Assembly: GCF_024213665.1 (NCBI RefSeq)
Contig: NZ_JANAVP010000003.1
Span: 191,531 to 255,530 of the forward strand
DNA length: 64,000 nt
Direction of reading: 5' to 3'
DNA from: Streptomyces sp. A3M-1-3
GTDB lineage: Bacteria; Actinomycetota; Actinomycetes; Streptomycetales; Streptomycetaceae
Positions 15,726 to 27,982 of the stretch are shown here, one piece after another. The stretch's first letter is position 1. Every line of letters begins with the position of its first letter. The notes under the pieces were generated by a model. It saw only the letters and a program-made list of their open reading frames with translations. It was not told the DNA's origin and made no database searches. The translations under genes and the position numbers were made by a program.

Positions 15726-17759
15726 TCAGGCGGGCAGTTTCAGCGTGACCGCCGACTGGAACAGTTCGGGCGCGGCCCATGCGGAGCGCTGCCCGGCGTA
15801 CGCGGTGCCGAACGCGCTGGTGCCCAGGAACAGTTGCTTCTTCGTCCCCTCGGGCGCGGTGACAGGTGCGGTGACCCCGGACGGCGCCTTGACGGTGACC
15901 GTGGTGCCGATGCGGTAGGCGGTCACCTTGCCGTCGGCGAGCGCCTTGTTCCACGCCGTGCGGCGGTTCAGCTCGGCGCCGGCCTCGCGCTGGCGCGGAT
16001 TGACGACCGGCGCGCTGTCGGCGAACAGCCCGCGGTAGTCGGCCAGCACCTTGTCAAGGACGGGGTAGAGGATCCGCTCCTCCGCCAGGTTGGACTGGTG
16101 GACGTAGTGCGGGCGCGGGTCGTTGCCGATGACGTGGCCGAGGGCGATCCGGGCCTCCTGCGGGACGATGTACGTGGCGTAGCCGGTGGCCTCGTCGAGC
16201 GGTTCGTCCAGACAGGTGGAGGCGGGGTTGGTCGAGCACACACCGCTGCCGCCGTCCTCCTTGCTCGCGTAGATCCAGTTGTACTCGTCGGTCATCTCGG
16301 CGGCGGTGCCCACGTTGTAGTACACGTTCATGGGGTGGCGGGGCACGGTGAGCGCGCTGCCGGCGGCGCGCTGCTGCGGCTCGCGGGAGTTGTCGCTCGC
16401 CGTCCACTTGACCCTGCTGTCGCCCAGCGCCGGTCCGAGGTTGGGGTTGTCCACGGGCTGCTGCGGGAGGGTCTTGAGCCCGGAGTGCTCGCCGGTGACC
16501 AGCTCGGTCCGGTCGACCGGGAGGCCCTTGCCGACGGCCCAGTCGTGGTTGTCCTTGATCTGCGCGGAGATCTCGGCGCGGCTCATCCACCGGGTGTTGC
16601 CCGCCGCGTCCTTCGCGCACTGCCACGGCACGGTCGAGGTGTCCTGGACGCAGCCGAGGAAGGGGTGGGTGTAGGTGTGGTTGATCCAGCGGTACTGCGC
16701 CCGGTCGGCCAGGAGCTGCGCGGTCAGCGCGTCGGTGCCGCCGTGCTCGGCCTTCCACTCCTCGCCGGAGCCCGCGTTGTAGACCATGTCGAGGGTGAAC
16801 CCGCTGGACCGCTGCCATTGGGCGGCGTACTGCGCGTCGGCGGCGGTCATCCGGATCGGCGTGGTACCCGCACCCTCGCCGTCACCGCAGTCGAAGTCGC
16901 CGGGCGTGCAGTTGAGCTGCTTGTCCCAGCGAGCGTCCGGTGCGAAGACGTCGTCGACGTGTACGGAGAAGTAGTTGCGGCTCTGTCCGAGGTGGACGCC
17001 CTGGGTGAGCCATTCGACGATGCCGCGGGCCAGCAGCCGGAACTGCCGCTGGTGCTGGTTGTAGCCGAAGGTCACGACGAGCTCGCGGCGGCCGTCGTGG
17101 GCGTACTCGCCGAGCAGGCTGCCCCGCCCGGTGCCGCCGGTGACGGGGGCGTCGAGGTAGCTGGTGAAACCTTCCCTCGGCCGCGCGATGTAACCGTAGC
17201 TCTCGGGGACGAGCCCGGAGTTGTCCTCGAAGGTCACCCCGCCGTCGAGGTAGCCGAACGGCCCGGCCTTGCCGGCCGGGGTGAGCGCGGCGTCCGCGCC
17301 GTCCAGGACCCCGGAGTAGCCGCCGCTGTCGGTGTAGTCGAGCCCGACGCCCGGGTGCGCCCAGGTGTACGCGTCGACCTGGCGGATGCCGTACGTCTTC
17401 TCGTACGCCACCAGGGCGGCCATCTCGGCGGAGCCCGCGCCGAACGGATCCTCGTTGGGCAGGACCACGCCCTGGTACTTGGCGCGCGGCCGGCCGTCCA
17501 CGGTGTCGCTGAGGAAGGCGCTGTCGATGACCGGCCGACCGTACTCGCCCAACTCGATCTCGGTGTACGGGACTCCGGTGTTCTTCAGCTCGTCGGTCAC
17601 GGCCTCGACCGCGCTGCCGCCGTCGTCGACGACGAGTACCTTGAGGTCGATGCGCGGCGCGGGTGGTGCCGCGGCCGCCGATGCCGGCAGGGCCGCCGAC
17701 ACCAACGCTGCCGCCACGCACGCGACGGCAGCTCTGCTCATACGGATGCTCTGAACCAT
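15726..17759 (-). CDS. Secreted PelA-like polysaccharide deacetylase
   Basis: 677 residues with a Sec signal peptide (VAAALVSAALPASAAAAP). The central part carries deacetylase-type motifs: a double aspartate in YFSVHVDDVFAPD near residue 265 and a metal-binding HTYTH near residue 360, followed by a receptor-like C-terminal beta domain. PelA-type enzymes partly deacetylate the polymer outside the membrane; the GH114 hydrolase is a separate gene here. ATG 17759 was chosen for its GGGGGAAG ribosome site; an upstream ATG at 17789 lacks one. It heads the minus-strand operon, 86 bp before pelF. Confidence 0.85.
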   Translation of the reverse strand: MVQSIRMSRAAVACVAAALVSAALPASAAAAPPAPRIDLKVLVVDDGGSAVEAVTDELKNTGVPYTEIELGEYGRPVIDSAFLSDTVDGRPRAKYQGVVLPNEDPFGAGSAEMAALVAYEKTYGIRQVDAYTWAHPGVGLDYTDSGGYSGVLDGADAALTPAGKAGPFGYLDGGVTFEDNSGLVPESYGYIARPREGFTSYLDAPVTGGTGRGSLLGEYAHDGRRELVVTFGYNQHQRQFRLLARGIVEWLTQGVHLGQSRNYFSVHVDDVFAPDARWDKQLNCTPGDFDCGDGEGAGTTPIRMTAADAQYAAQWQRSSGFTLDMVYNAGSGEEWKAEHGGTDALTAQLLADRAQYRWINHTYTHPFLGCVQDTSTVPWQCAKDAAGNTRWMSRAEISAQIKDNHDWAVGKGLPVDRTELVTGEHSGLKTLPQQPVDNPNLGPALGDSRVKWTASDNSREPQQRAAGSALTVPRHPMNVYYNVGTAAEMTDEYNWIYASKEDGGSGVCSTNPASTCLDEPLDEATGYATYIVPQEARIALGHVIGNDPRPHYVHQSNLAEERILYPVLDKVLADYRGLFADSAPVVNPRQREAGAELNRRTAWNKALADGKVTAYRIGTTVTVKAPSGVTAPVTAPEGTKKQLFLGTSAFGTAYAGQRSAWAAPELFQSAVTLKLPA

Positions 17760-18099
17760 CTGTGGTCTTCCCCCCTGCCAGACCTCCATGGACGCCCCAG
17801 GAAGGATCTGTGGAAATCATGCAAAGGAACACCGCGTTCCCTTGCGAGAGTGGCTCGAGTGTGGCGGACCTCTCATTGTGTAGGCGGCAAACCTGGAACA
17901 GAGACCACAGACGGGTGAACCACATCCCGTCGCGCTCGAACAACTTGCCAAACCTCCGAGAGTCGTACGCTCGAGTCCGGGCGCGTAGGCTCATTTCCGG
18001 CGTGCGCGGGGCCGGAATACGATGCGCCGGGAACGGCTGACCCAACCCCCTCGGCCGAGGGTGCCCCAACACCACAAACGGAAGCGAGACCTCACTACC
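17760..18099. promoter_or_regulatory. Divergent regulatory region between the Pel-like locus and pepA
   Basis: 340 bp without a credible gene. It must hold promoters for the deacetylase (minus) and pepA (plus). The stretch around 17810-17960 is relatively AT-rich for this genome. I see no clear inverted repeat or riboswitch-like structure. Confidence 0.5.
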
Positions 18100-19647
18100 G
18101 TGACTGCTCTGACTCTCAGCACTGCCGGCGCGGCGACGCTGCGCGCCGACGCCCTCGTCGTCGGTGTCGCCAAGAGCCCGAAGGGCGGGAAGGGCCCTGT
18201 CGTCGCCCCCGGCGCGGAGGCCGTGGACTCGGCGTTCGGCGGCAAGCTCGGCGCCGTTCTGGAGTCCCTCGGCGCCACCGGTGCCGAGGGCGAGGTGACC
18301 AAGCTCCCCGCGCCGGCCGGACTGAAGGTCCCGGTCGTGCTGGCGGTCGGGCTCGGTTCGGCGCCCGAGAAGGGCGAATCGTTCGACCCGGACGCGCTGC
18401 GCCGCGCCGCGGGTTCCGCGGCCCGCGCACTGTCCGGCTCCAAGAAGGCCGGCTTCGCGCTGCCCGTCGAGGACGCCTCCGACGTGACGGCGATCGCCGA
18501 GGGTGCGCTGCTCGGCGCGTACGCCTTCACCGCGTACCAGGGCGGCGAGAAGACCGGCAAGGGCAAGAACGACAACGGCGGCGCGAAGCTGCCGCTCGGC
18601 GAGATCGCCGTGCTCGGCGCCAAGCCCCGCGACAAGGCGCACAAGGCCGCCGCCGAGCGCGCGCAGGTCGTCGCCACCGAGGTCAACATCGCCCGTGACC
18701 TGATCAACACCCCGCCGAACGACCTGAACCCCGAGTCCTTCGCCGCCGTCGCCACCGCGGCCGGCAAGGAGAACGGCATCAAGGTCCAGGTGCTGGACGA
18801 GAAGGCGCTCGCCAAGGGCGGCTACGGCGGCATCCTGGGCGTCGGCAAGGGCTCCGAGGCGCCGCCGCGCCTGGTGAAGCTCGCCTACACCCACCCCAAG
18901 GCGACCAAGACGCTCGCCTTCGTCGGCAAGGGCATCACCTACGACTCGGGCGGCATCTCGCTGAAGCCGGCCGGCCACAACGAGACGATGAAGTGCGACA
19001 TGAGCGGCGCGGCCGCGGTGTTCTCCGCCGTCGTCTCGGCCGCGAAGCTGGGCCTCGAGGTCAACATCACCGGCTGGCTCGCGCTCGCCGAGAACATGCC
19101 GTCCGGCTCGGCCACCCGCCCCGGTGACGTGCTGCGCATGTACAGCGGCAAGACCGTCGAGGTGCTGAACACCGACGCCGAGGGCCGGCTGGTGCTGGCC
19201 GACGCGCTGACCCGGGCCTCGGAGGAGAAGCCGGACGCGATCGTCGACGTGGCGACCCTGACCGGCGCGATGGTGATGGCGCTGGGCAACCGCACCTTCG
19301 GCATCATGGCGAACGACGACGCCTTCCGTACCTCGATCCACGAGATCGCCGAGGAGGTCGGCGAGGCATCCTGGCCGATGCCGCTCCCCGCCGACCTGCG
19401 CAAGGGCATGGACTCCCCGACCGCCGACATCGCCAACATGGGCGAGCGGATGGGCGGCGGCCTGGTCGCCGGTCTGTTCCTGCAGGAGTTCGTCGGCGAG
19501 GGCATCACCTGGGCGCACGTCGACATCGCGGGCCCGGCCTTCCACGAGGGCGCGCCGTACGGCTACACCCCCAAGGGCGGCACCGGCTCCGCGGTCCGCA
19601 CGCTGGTCCGGCTGGCCGAGCGCACCGCCGCCGGTGACCTGGGCTGA
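18100..19647 (+). CDS. pepA: Leucyl aminopeptidase (M17)
   Basis: 515 residues. The N-terminal domain is followed by the dizinc catalytic domain: KGITYDSGGISLKP supplies Lys and Asp ligands, KCDMSGAAAV another Asp, and the M17 signature NTDAEGRL (residues ~357-364) the remaining Asp and Glu ligands plus the catalytic Arg. It is a cytosolic hexameric aminopeptidase releasing N-terminal residues. GTG 18100 matches the family N-terminus (MTALTLSTAGA); the frame extends further upstream without a convincing start. A strong terminator hairpin follows. Confidence 0.95.
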   Translation: MTALTLSTAGAATLRADALVVGVAKSPKGGKGPVVAPGAEAVDSAFGGKLGAVLESLGATGAEGEVTKLPAPAGLKVPVVLAVGLGSAPEKGESFDPDALRRAAGSAARALSGSKKAGFALPVEDASDVTAIAEGALLGAYAFTAYQGGEKTGKGKNDNGGAKLPLGEIAVLGAKPRDKAHKAAAERAQVVATEVNIARDLINTPPNDLNPESFAAVATAAGKENGIKVQVLDEKALAKGGYGGILGVGKGSEAPPRLVKLAYTHPKATKTLAFVGKGITYDSGGISLKPAGHNETMKCDMSGAAAVFSAVVSAAKLGLEVNITGWLALAENMPSGSATRPGDVLRMYSGKTVEVLNTDAEGRLVLADALTRASEEKPDAIVDVATLTGAMVMALGNRTFGIMANDDAFRTSIHEIAEEVGEASWPMPLPADLRKGMDSPTADIANMGERMGGGLVAGLFLQEFVGEGITWAHVDIAGPAFHEGAPYGYTPKGGTGSAVRTLVRLAERTAAGDLG

Positions 19648-19678
19648 GACCGCTCTTCCCGCTACGGCGCTCTTCCCG

Positions 19679-19714
19679 CTACGGCCCCGGACTGCGCGCA
19701 GCCCGGGGCCGTAG
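19679..19714 (+). terminator. Terminator after pepA
   Basis: A 12-bp perfect stem, CTACGGCCCCGG with CCGGGGCCGTAG, encloses a GC-rich loop 31 bp after the pepA stop. There is no U-tract, as is common in Streptomyces. Confidence 0.75.
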
Positions 19715-19960
19715 GGCTGTCTTCACCGGCTGTCTTCACGGCGACGAAATCCGCACGTTCGTACGCAGCGGTAACCCCGAGACGGCAGAAGCAACGTCTC
19801 ACACCCCGGCCCGGCGTCCCGCCTCCCGTCAACAAGTGCGAAGATGGGTTCTCGGCAGGACAGGGCCCCCACCACAGGGCCGAAGAAAAAGCGGCCGAAC
19901 ACCAGCCGCCGCCCGGTCACAGAGGACCGGCGCCCGGCGCACATGCATGGAGGACGTGAC

Positions 19961-21349
19961 GTGGCGAACGACGCCAGCACCGTTTTCGACCTAGTGATCC
20001 TCGGCGGCGGTAGCGGCGGTTACGCCGCGGCCCTGCGCGCTGCGCAGCTGGGTCTGGACGTCGCCCTGATCGAGAAGAACAAGCTCGGCGGCACCTGCCT
20101 GCACAACGGATGCATCCCCACCAAGGCTCTGCTGCACGCCGGCGAGATCGCCGACCAGGCGCGCGAGTCGGAGCAGTTCGGTGTGAAGGCCAGCTTCGAC
20201 GGCATCGACATGGCGGGCGTCCACAAGTACAAGGACGACGTCATCGCCGGCCTGTACAAGGGCCTGCAGGGTCTGGTCGCCTCCCGCAAGGTGAACTACT
20301 TCGAGGGTGAGGGCCGCCTCTCCTCCCCGACTTCCGTCGACGTGAACGGCCAGCGCATCCAGGGCCGCCATGTCCTGCTGGCGACCGGCTCCGTGCCGAA
20401 GTCGCTGCCGGGCCTGGAGATCGACGGCAACCGCATCATCTCCTCGGACCACGCGCTGGTCCTGGACCGCGTCCCGCAGTCCGCGATCGTGCTGGGCGGC
20501 GGCGTCATCGGCGTCGAGTTCGCCTCCGCGTGGAAGTCCTTCGGCACCGACGTCACGGTCGTCGAGGCCCTGAAGCACCTCGTCCCGGTCGAGGACGAGA
20601 ACAGCTCCAAGCTCCTGGAGCGCGCGTTCCGCAAGCGCGGCATCAAGTTCAACCTCGGCACCTTCTTCGAGAAGGCCGAGTACACCGAGAACGGTGTGCG
20701 GGTCACCCTGGCCGACGGCAAGACCTTCGAGGCCGAGGTGCTGCTCGTCGCCGTCGGCCGCGGCCCGGTCTCGCAGGGCCTCGGTTACGAGGAGCAGGGT
20801 GTCGCGATGGACCGCGGCTACGTCCTCGTCGACGAGTACATGCGTACCAACGTGCCGACCATCTCGGCCGTCGGTGATCTCGTCCCGACCCTCCAGCTGG
20901 CGCACGTCGGCTTCGCCGAGGGGATCCTGGTGGCGGAGCGGCTGGCCGGCCTCAAGGCCGTGCCGATCGACTACGACGGTGTGCCGCGCGTGACGTACTG
21001 CCACCCCGAGGTCGCCTCCGTCGGTATCACCGAGGCCAAGGCCAAGGAGGTCTACGGTGCGGACAAGGTCGTCGCTCTGAAGTACAACCTCGCGGGCAAC
21101 GGCAAGAGCAAGATCCTCAAGACCGCGGGCGAGATCAAGCTCGTCCAGGTCAAGGACGGTGCCGTGGTCGGCGTCCACATGGTCGGTGACCGGATGGGCG
21201 AGCAGGTCGGCGAGGCTCAGCTCATCTACAACTGGGAGGCTCTGCCGGCCGAGGTCGCGCAGCTCATCCACGCGCACCCGACCCAGAGCGAGGCGCTCGG
21301 CGAGGCCCACCTGGCCCTGGCCGGCAAGCCCCTGCACTCCCATGACTAG
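19961..21349 (+). CDS. lpdA: Dihydrolipoyl dehydrogenase (E3)
   Basis: 462 residues. FAD-binding LVILGGGSGGYAAALRAA at the N-terminus, redox pair Cys46/Cys51 in GGTCLHNGCIPTK, NAD-binding VLGGGVIGVEFAS, and the C-terminal interface HAHPTQSEALGEAH with the catalytic His-Glu pair. It reoxidises the lipoyl group of E2. GTG 19961 has GGAGGAC at 19949-19955. The 246 bp before it have no other gene and presumably carry the promoter. sucB follows after 53 bp, so E3 and E2 are probably one operon. Confidence 0.96.
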   Translation: MANDASTVFDLVILGGGSGGYAAALRAAQLGLDVALIEKNKLGGTCLHNGCIPTKALLHAGEIADQARESEQFGVKASFDGIDMAGVHKYKDDVIAGLYKGLQGLVASRKVNYFEGEGRLSSPTSVDVNGQRIQGRHVLLATGSVPKSLPGLEIDGNRIISSDHALVLDRVPQSAIVLGGGVIGVEFASAWKSFGTDVTVVEALKHLVPVEDENSSKLLERAFRKRGIKFNLGTFFEKAEYTENGVRVTLADGKTFEAEVLLVAVGRGPVSQGLGYEEQGVAMDRGYVLVDEYMRTNVPTISAVGDLVPTLQLAHVGFAEGILVAERLAGLKAVPIDYDGVPRVTYCHPEVASVGITEAKAKEVYGADKVVALKYNLAGNGKSKILKTAGEIKLVQVKDGAVVGVHMVGDRMGEQVGEAQLIYNWEALPAEVAQLIHAHPTQSEALGEAHLALAGKPLHSHD

Positions 21350-21402
21350 TAAGCCCGGGCGCGACGACCACTTCCGCACATTTGTAAGGAGCAACTGAAA
21401 CC

Positions 21403-23160
21403 ATGGCGGTTTCCGTAACCCTTCCGGCGCTCGGTGAGAGCGTCACCGAGGGCACTGTCACCCGCTGGCTGAAGGCCGAGGGCGAGCGCGTCGAGGCCGA
21501 CGAGCCGCTGCTCGAGGTGTCGACCGACAAGGTCGACACCGAGATCCCGGCCCCCGCCGCGGGCATCCTCGCGTCCATCAAGGTCGCCGAGGACGAGACC
21601 GTTGAGGTCGGCGCCGAGCTGGCCGTCATCGACGACGGCACCGGCGGCGCAGCCGCTGCCCCCGCCCCGGCCGCTGCCGAGGCCGAGACCGTTCAGGCCG
21701 AGGCTCCGGCCGCTCCGGCCGCTGAGGCACCCGCGGCCGAGGCTCCGGCCCCGGCTGCCGCCCCGGCTCAGGCCGGCGGCGCCGCCGAGGGCACGGACGT
21801 GCTCCTTCCCGCGCTTGGTGAGAGCGTGACCGAGGGCACCGTCACCCGCTGGCTCAAGGAGGTCGGCGAGAGCGTCGAGGCCGACGAGCCGCTGCTCGAG
21901 GTCTCCACCGACAAGGTCGACACCGAGATCCCGGCCCCGGCTTCCGGTGTGCTGCTGGAGATCGTGGTCGGCGAGGACGAGACCGCCGAGGTCGGCGCCA
22001 AGCTCGCCGTGATCGGTGCCGCGGGTTCGGCCCCGGCTGCCGTTCCCGCGCCTGCTGCTCCGGCTCCGGCCGCCGAGGCCCCCGCGGCCGCTGCCCCGGC
22101 TCCGGCCCCCGCGCCGGCGCCTGCTGCCCCCGCCGCTCCGGCTCCGGCCGCCGCCCCGGCGCCCGCGCCCGCGCCTGCCCAGGCCGCGCCCGTCGCCCCG
22201 GCTGCCCCGGCTCCGGCCGCCGCCGAGGACGAGGGTGCGTACGTGACCCCCCTGGTGCGCAAGCTCGCCGCCGAGAGCGGCGTCAGCCTGGCCACGGTCA
22301 AGGGCACCGGCGTCGGTGGCCGTATCCGCAAGCAGGACGTCATCGCCGCCGCGGAGGCCGCCAAGGCCGCCGCTCCGGCTCCCGCCGCCGCTGCCCCGGC
22401 AGCCGCCGCCAAGGCTCCGGCTCTCGAGGCGTCTCCGCTGCGCGGCCAGACCGTCAAGATGACCCGCATGCGCAAGGTCATCGGCGACAACATGATGAAG
22501 GCGCTGCACACGCAGGCCCAGCTGACCTCCGTGGTCGAGGTGGACATCACCAAGCTGATGCGCCTGCGCGCCCGGGCCAAGGACGCCTTCGCCGCCCGCG
22601 AGGGTGTCAAGCTCTCCCCGATGCCGTTCTTCGTGAAGGCGGCGGCCCAGGCGCTGAAGGCCTACCCGGTCGTCAACGCCCGGATCAACGAGGACGAGGG
22701 CACCATCACTTACTTCGACACCGAGAACATCGGTATCGCGGTGGACTCCGAGAAGGGTCTGATGACCCCGGTCATCAAGAGTGCGGGCGACCTCAACCTC
22801 GCCGGTATCTCGAAGAAGACCGCGGAGCTGGCGGGCAAGGTCCGCGGCAACAAGATCACCCCGGACGAGCTGTCCGGTGCGACCTTCACGATCAGCAACA
22901 CCGGCTCGCGCGGTGCGCTCTTCGACACGGTCATCGTGCCGCCGAACCAGGTCGCGATCCTGGGCATCGGCGCCACCGTCAAGCGCCCGGTGGTCATCAA
23001 CCACCCGGAGCTCGGCGAGACCATCGCCGTGCGCGACATGACGTACCTGGCCCTCTCCTACGACCACCGTCTGGTGGACGGCGCGGACGCCGCCCGCTAC
23101 CTGACGGCCGTCAAGGGGATCCTGGAGGCCGGCGAGTTCGAGGTCGAGCTCGGCCTCTGA
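21403..23160 (+). CDS. sucB: Dihydrolipoamide acyltransferase (E2), two lipoyl domains
   Basis: 585 residues. Two lipoyl domains each end in [10 protein letters not shown] (lipoyl Lys43 and one near 170), joined by long Ala/Pro linkers. A peripheral-subunit binding domain ([20 protein letters not shown]) follows near residue 280, then the catalytic domain ending [16 protein letters not shown] with the active-site His. Acts as E2 of 2-oxoglutarate and/or pyruvate dehydrogenase; in actinobacteria a shared E2 serves a mixed complex, consistent with aceE close by. AAGGAG at ~21385 precedes the ATG. Lipoylation depends on LipA and LipB, encoded 13 kb away. Confidence 0.95.
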   Translation: MAVSVTLPALGESVTEGTVTRWLKAEGERVEADEPLLEVSTDKVDTEIPAPAAGILASIKVAEDETVEVGAELAVIDDGTGGAAAAPAPAAAEAETVQAEAPAAPAAEAPAAEAPAPAAAPAQAGGAAEGTDVLLPALGESVTEGTVTRWLKEVGESVEADEPLLEVSTDKVDTEIPAPASGVLLEIVVGEDETAEVGAKLAVIGAAGSAPAAVPAPAAPAPAAEAPAAAAPAPAPAPAPAAPAAPAPAAAPAPAPAPAQAAPVAPAAPAPAAAEDEGAYVTPLVRKLAAESGVSLATVKGTGVGGRIRKQDVIAAAEAAKAAAPAPAAAAPAAAAKAPALEASPLRGQTVKMTRMRKVIGDNMMKALHTQAQLTSVVEVDITKLMRLRARAKDAFAAREGVKLSPMPFFVKAAAQALKAYPVVNARINEDEGTITYFDTENIGIAVDSEKGLMTPVIKSAGDLNLAGISKKTAELAGKVRGNKITPDELSGATFTISNTGSRGALFDTVIVPPNQVAILGIGATVKRPVVINHPELGETIAVRDMTYLALSYDHRLVDGADAARYLTAVKGILEAGEFEVELGL

Positions 23161-23186
23161 GGCTCATCAGTACGTAAACGGCACCA

Positions 23187-23230
23187 GCGAGGCGCCCCCC
23201 GGCCGGATCTCCGGCCGGGGGGCGCCTCGC
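23187..23230 (+). terminator. Terminator after sucB
   Basis: A perfect 20-bp stem (GCGAGGCGCCCCCCGGCCGG against its complement) with a four-base ATCT loop lies 26 bp after the sucB stop and separates lpd-sucB from the regulator gene. Confidence 0.9.
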
Positions 23231-23284
23231 CGTGTGGGCGCGTACCGCGATAATGGGCGTCGTCGCTGACCCGAGGAGTGCTCC

Positions 23285-23908
23285 ATGACCCCGCCCGTCG
23301 TCCACTCGCTGCGCGAGCAGATCCGCGAGCACATCGTGGAGGGGATCGTGAGCGGGCGCTGGAAGCCGGGCGAGCGGATCGTCGAGCGGCGGATCGCGGT
23401 GGAGCTCCAGGTGAGCCAGACGCCCGTACGGGAGGCGCTGCGCGAGCTGGAGACGCTGCGGCTGATCGAGTCGGCGCCGAACAAGGGCGTCCGGGTACGG
23501 AATCTGTCGGCGGCCGATCTGGAGGAGATCTATCCGGTACGGGCCGGCCTCGAACAGATCGCGGCGGAGCTGGCCGCCCCCTGGCTCGCCGAGGACGTCT
23601 CGCTGCTGGAACCGCATGTCGCCGCCCTCCACGAGGCCGACCGCAGGGCCGATGGGACGGCCCAGGTGCTGCACACGGTCGGCTTCCACCGCGAGCTGGT
23701 GCGGGCGGCCGGGAACAGCGTGCTGCTGCACACCTGGGAGAGCCTGGGTATCGAGGTGTTCACCGCGCTCTCCATCCGCTGGCTCGGAACCGTCCAGAAG
23801 TCGTACGCGGAGGAGCACGAGGCGCTCGTCGACGCCTTCCGGCGGCGCGATCCGCAGATCGGTGTACTGGTGAAGGACCACGTGCTCGGATGTGCACCGC
23901 GCGCCTGA
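23285..23908 (+). CDS. GntR-family regulator (FCD subfamily)
   Basis: 207 residues. An N-terminal winged helix (SLREQIREHIVEGIVSGRW, PGERIVERRIAVELQVSQTPVREALRELE) and an all-helical FCD ligand domain with metal-type His residues (VGFHRELVRAAGNS, and the late KDHVLGC). It lies between sucB and aceE on the same strand and probably controls aceE through the palindrome at 24010-24026. The effector is unknown; pyruvate or another organic acid would fit FCD relatives. Confidence 0.92.
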   Translation: MTPPVVHSLREQIREHIVEGIVSGRWKPGERIVERRIAVELQVSQTPVREALRELETLRLIESAPNKGVRVRNLSAADLEEIYPVRAGLEQIAAELAAPWLAEDVSLLEPHVAALHEADRRADGTAQVLHTVGFHRELVRAAGNSVLLHTWESLGIEVFTALSIRWLGTVQKSYAEEHEALVDAFRRRDPQIGVLVKDHVLGCAPRA

Positions 23909-24009
23909 CTTGCGGCGTATGCGCCATATCTGAGGCGGCACCGCGTGCCCCATTTCGCGGCACGGAATGCCAATTTCGGTGTACGGAGAAGTTTTTCCCC
24001 TCAACCCTT

Positions 24010-24026
24010 TGATCGATCATCGATCA
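24010..24026. promoter_or_regulatory. 17-bp palindromic operator candidate at the aceE promoter
   Basis: TGATCGAT and ATCGATCA flank a single central base. It overlaps TTGATC (24009-24014), which together with TACAGT at 24033-24038 (18-bp spacer) makes a sigma-70-type promoter. A repressor bound here would block RNA polymerase; the adjacent GntR gene is the obvious candidate. Confidence 0.65.
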
Positions 24027-24083
24027 GTTGCTTACAGTCTTCGACGGGCTTACCTGCCCTTCGCCCTGTCCTGCCAGACAAGG

Positions 24084-24120
24084 CTCCCCCGGCCGGGGGT
24101 CCGGGGGTTGCCCCCCGGGA
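24084..24120. repeat. GC-rich hairpin mini-repeat in the aceE leader
   Basis: Contains the palindrome CCCCCGGCCGGGGG (24085-24098) and a second stem CCGGGGG-TTG-CCCCC. This resembles the dispersed GC-rich intergenic repeats typical of Streptomyces. It ends ~40 bp before the aceE start and would be in the transcript leader. Confidence 0.6.
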
Positions 24121-24158
24121 AACACAGAACCCCCTCCCAGTCCGGAAGGCGGCGCACC

Positions 24159-26828
<2,670 letters not shown>

Positions 26829-27013
26829 CCGCACCGTCGTCCCACAGGCCATCCCTGAGCCGGGGCCGGCGAGCGAAGCCGGGGCCGAGGGCCCGTGCCG
26901 GCCGACACCCGCCCGGCGTCGGCCGGGGCCGGCCGCCGCCGCTCGCCGCAGCAGTGACCGGACCCGGCGAGAGGCGGTCCCGGGCCAGCAGCCTCCTGGG
27001 GCCGGGGCCGGGG

Positions 27014-27931
27014 TCAGCGGTACTCCTCCGCGGAGCGGTCAGCGCCGCCCACCGCCACCTCCGCGATGTATGTCCACGCGTCCGGCCGGCTGCCGTCCGC
27101 GTCCGTGAAGCCGTACACCTTCGCCAGCTGTCCGCTGGACAGCGACTGGCCGTTCCAGCGCGCCCGGTCCGGGTCCGCCGCCAGCGCGGCGACCGCGCGG
27201 CCGACGAAGACAGGCGACTCGGAGATCGCGAAGTGCGGGTCCTTCTTCGTCCCGTCCCGCCAGGTCTCCTCGGTGACGCCGAAGATGTCCAGCATCTCCT
27301 CCGACCGGATGAAGCCGGGGGTGACCGAGACCGCCGTGCAGCCCTCGCTCTTGAGCTCCTCGCCGAGGATGAAGGCCATCCGGATCGGGCCGTTCTTGGC
27401 GAGGTCGTAGTAGAAGTTCTCGCGGAAGCCCTGGTTCGACTCCGCCGTGCCGTCGGTGACCTCGACGACCAGTCCGCCCGGGTTCCGTACCAGCAGCGGC
27501 AGCGCGACGCTGCTGGTGATGACATGGCTCTTCACCCCGAGCTCCAGCATCCGCAGGCCCCGGTCGAGGTCGACATCCCACATCTTCGTGCCGAAGTCGA
27601 GGAGCTGGTTCCCGCCCCAGAGGTTGTTGACCAGGATGTCCAGCCGCCCGTGGTCGCGTTCGATCCGCGCGACGACGTCCCGTACCTGGTCGCGGTCGAG
27701 GTGGTCGGCGGGCACTGCGATGCCCGTCCCGCCGGCCGCGGTGATCAGTTCCGCCGTCTGCTCGATCGTCTCCGTCGAGCGGCCCATCTCGCTGACCTTC
27801 TCCCTGGTGGTGCGGCCGGTCGCATACACCGTCGCGCCCGCCGCGCCGAGCTGGACGGCGATCGCCCGGCCGGCTCCTCGGGTGGCTCCGGCCACCAATG
27901 CGATCTTTCCGTTCAGCGGTGTGGGTCCCAT
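27014..27931 (-). CDS. SDR family oxidoreductase
   Basis: 305 residues. Cofactor loop GATRGAGRA (GxxxGxG type), followed by YATGRTTRE, which favours NADP. The structural motif is NNLWGG in place of NNAG, and the active site has a Tyr-x3-Lys in ENFYYDLAKNG. This variant (NNLWGG, YYDLAK) is typical of long SDRs annotated in actinobacteria without known substrate. AGGAGG precedes ATG 27931. It is divergent from the DUF4240 gene, with an inverted repeat between them. Confidence 0.88.
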   Translation of the reverse strand: MGPTPLNGKIALVAGATRGAGRAIAVQLGAAGATVYATGRTTREKVSEMGRSTETIEQTAELITAAGGTGIAVPADHLDRDQVRDVVARIERDHGRLDILVNNLWGGNQLLDFGTKMWDVDLDRGLRMLELGVKSHVITSSVALPLLVRNPGGLVVEVTDGTAESNQGFRENFYYDLAKNGPIRMAFILGEELKSEGCTAVSVTPGFIRSEEMLDIFGVTEETWRDGTKKDPHFAISESPVFVGRAVAALAADPDRARWNGQSLSSGQLAKVYGFTDADGSRPDAWTYIAEVAVGGADRSAEEYR

Positions 27932-27982
27932 GGCTGTCCTCCTGAAGTGCGGCGGCGGCGCTGTCTCCACCGACGTTCGCAC

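Noticed and set aside
15681..17918. Long plus-strand frame of 745 residues opposite the deacetylase
   Set aside because: Composition is that of GC-rich antisense with no domains; the minus strand has a signal peptide and catalytic motifs.
21346..23067. Minus-strand frame of 573 residues opposite sucB
   Set aside because: Mirror of the Ala/Pro-rich E2 linkers; low-complexity Gly/Arg product without a start signal.
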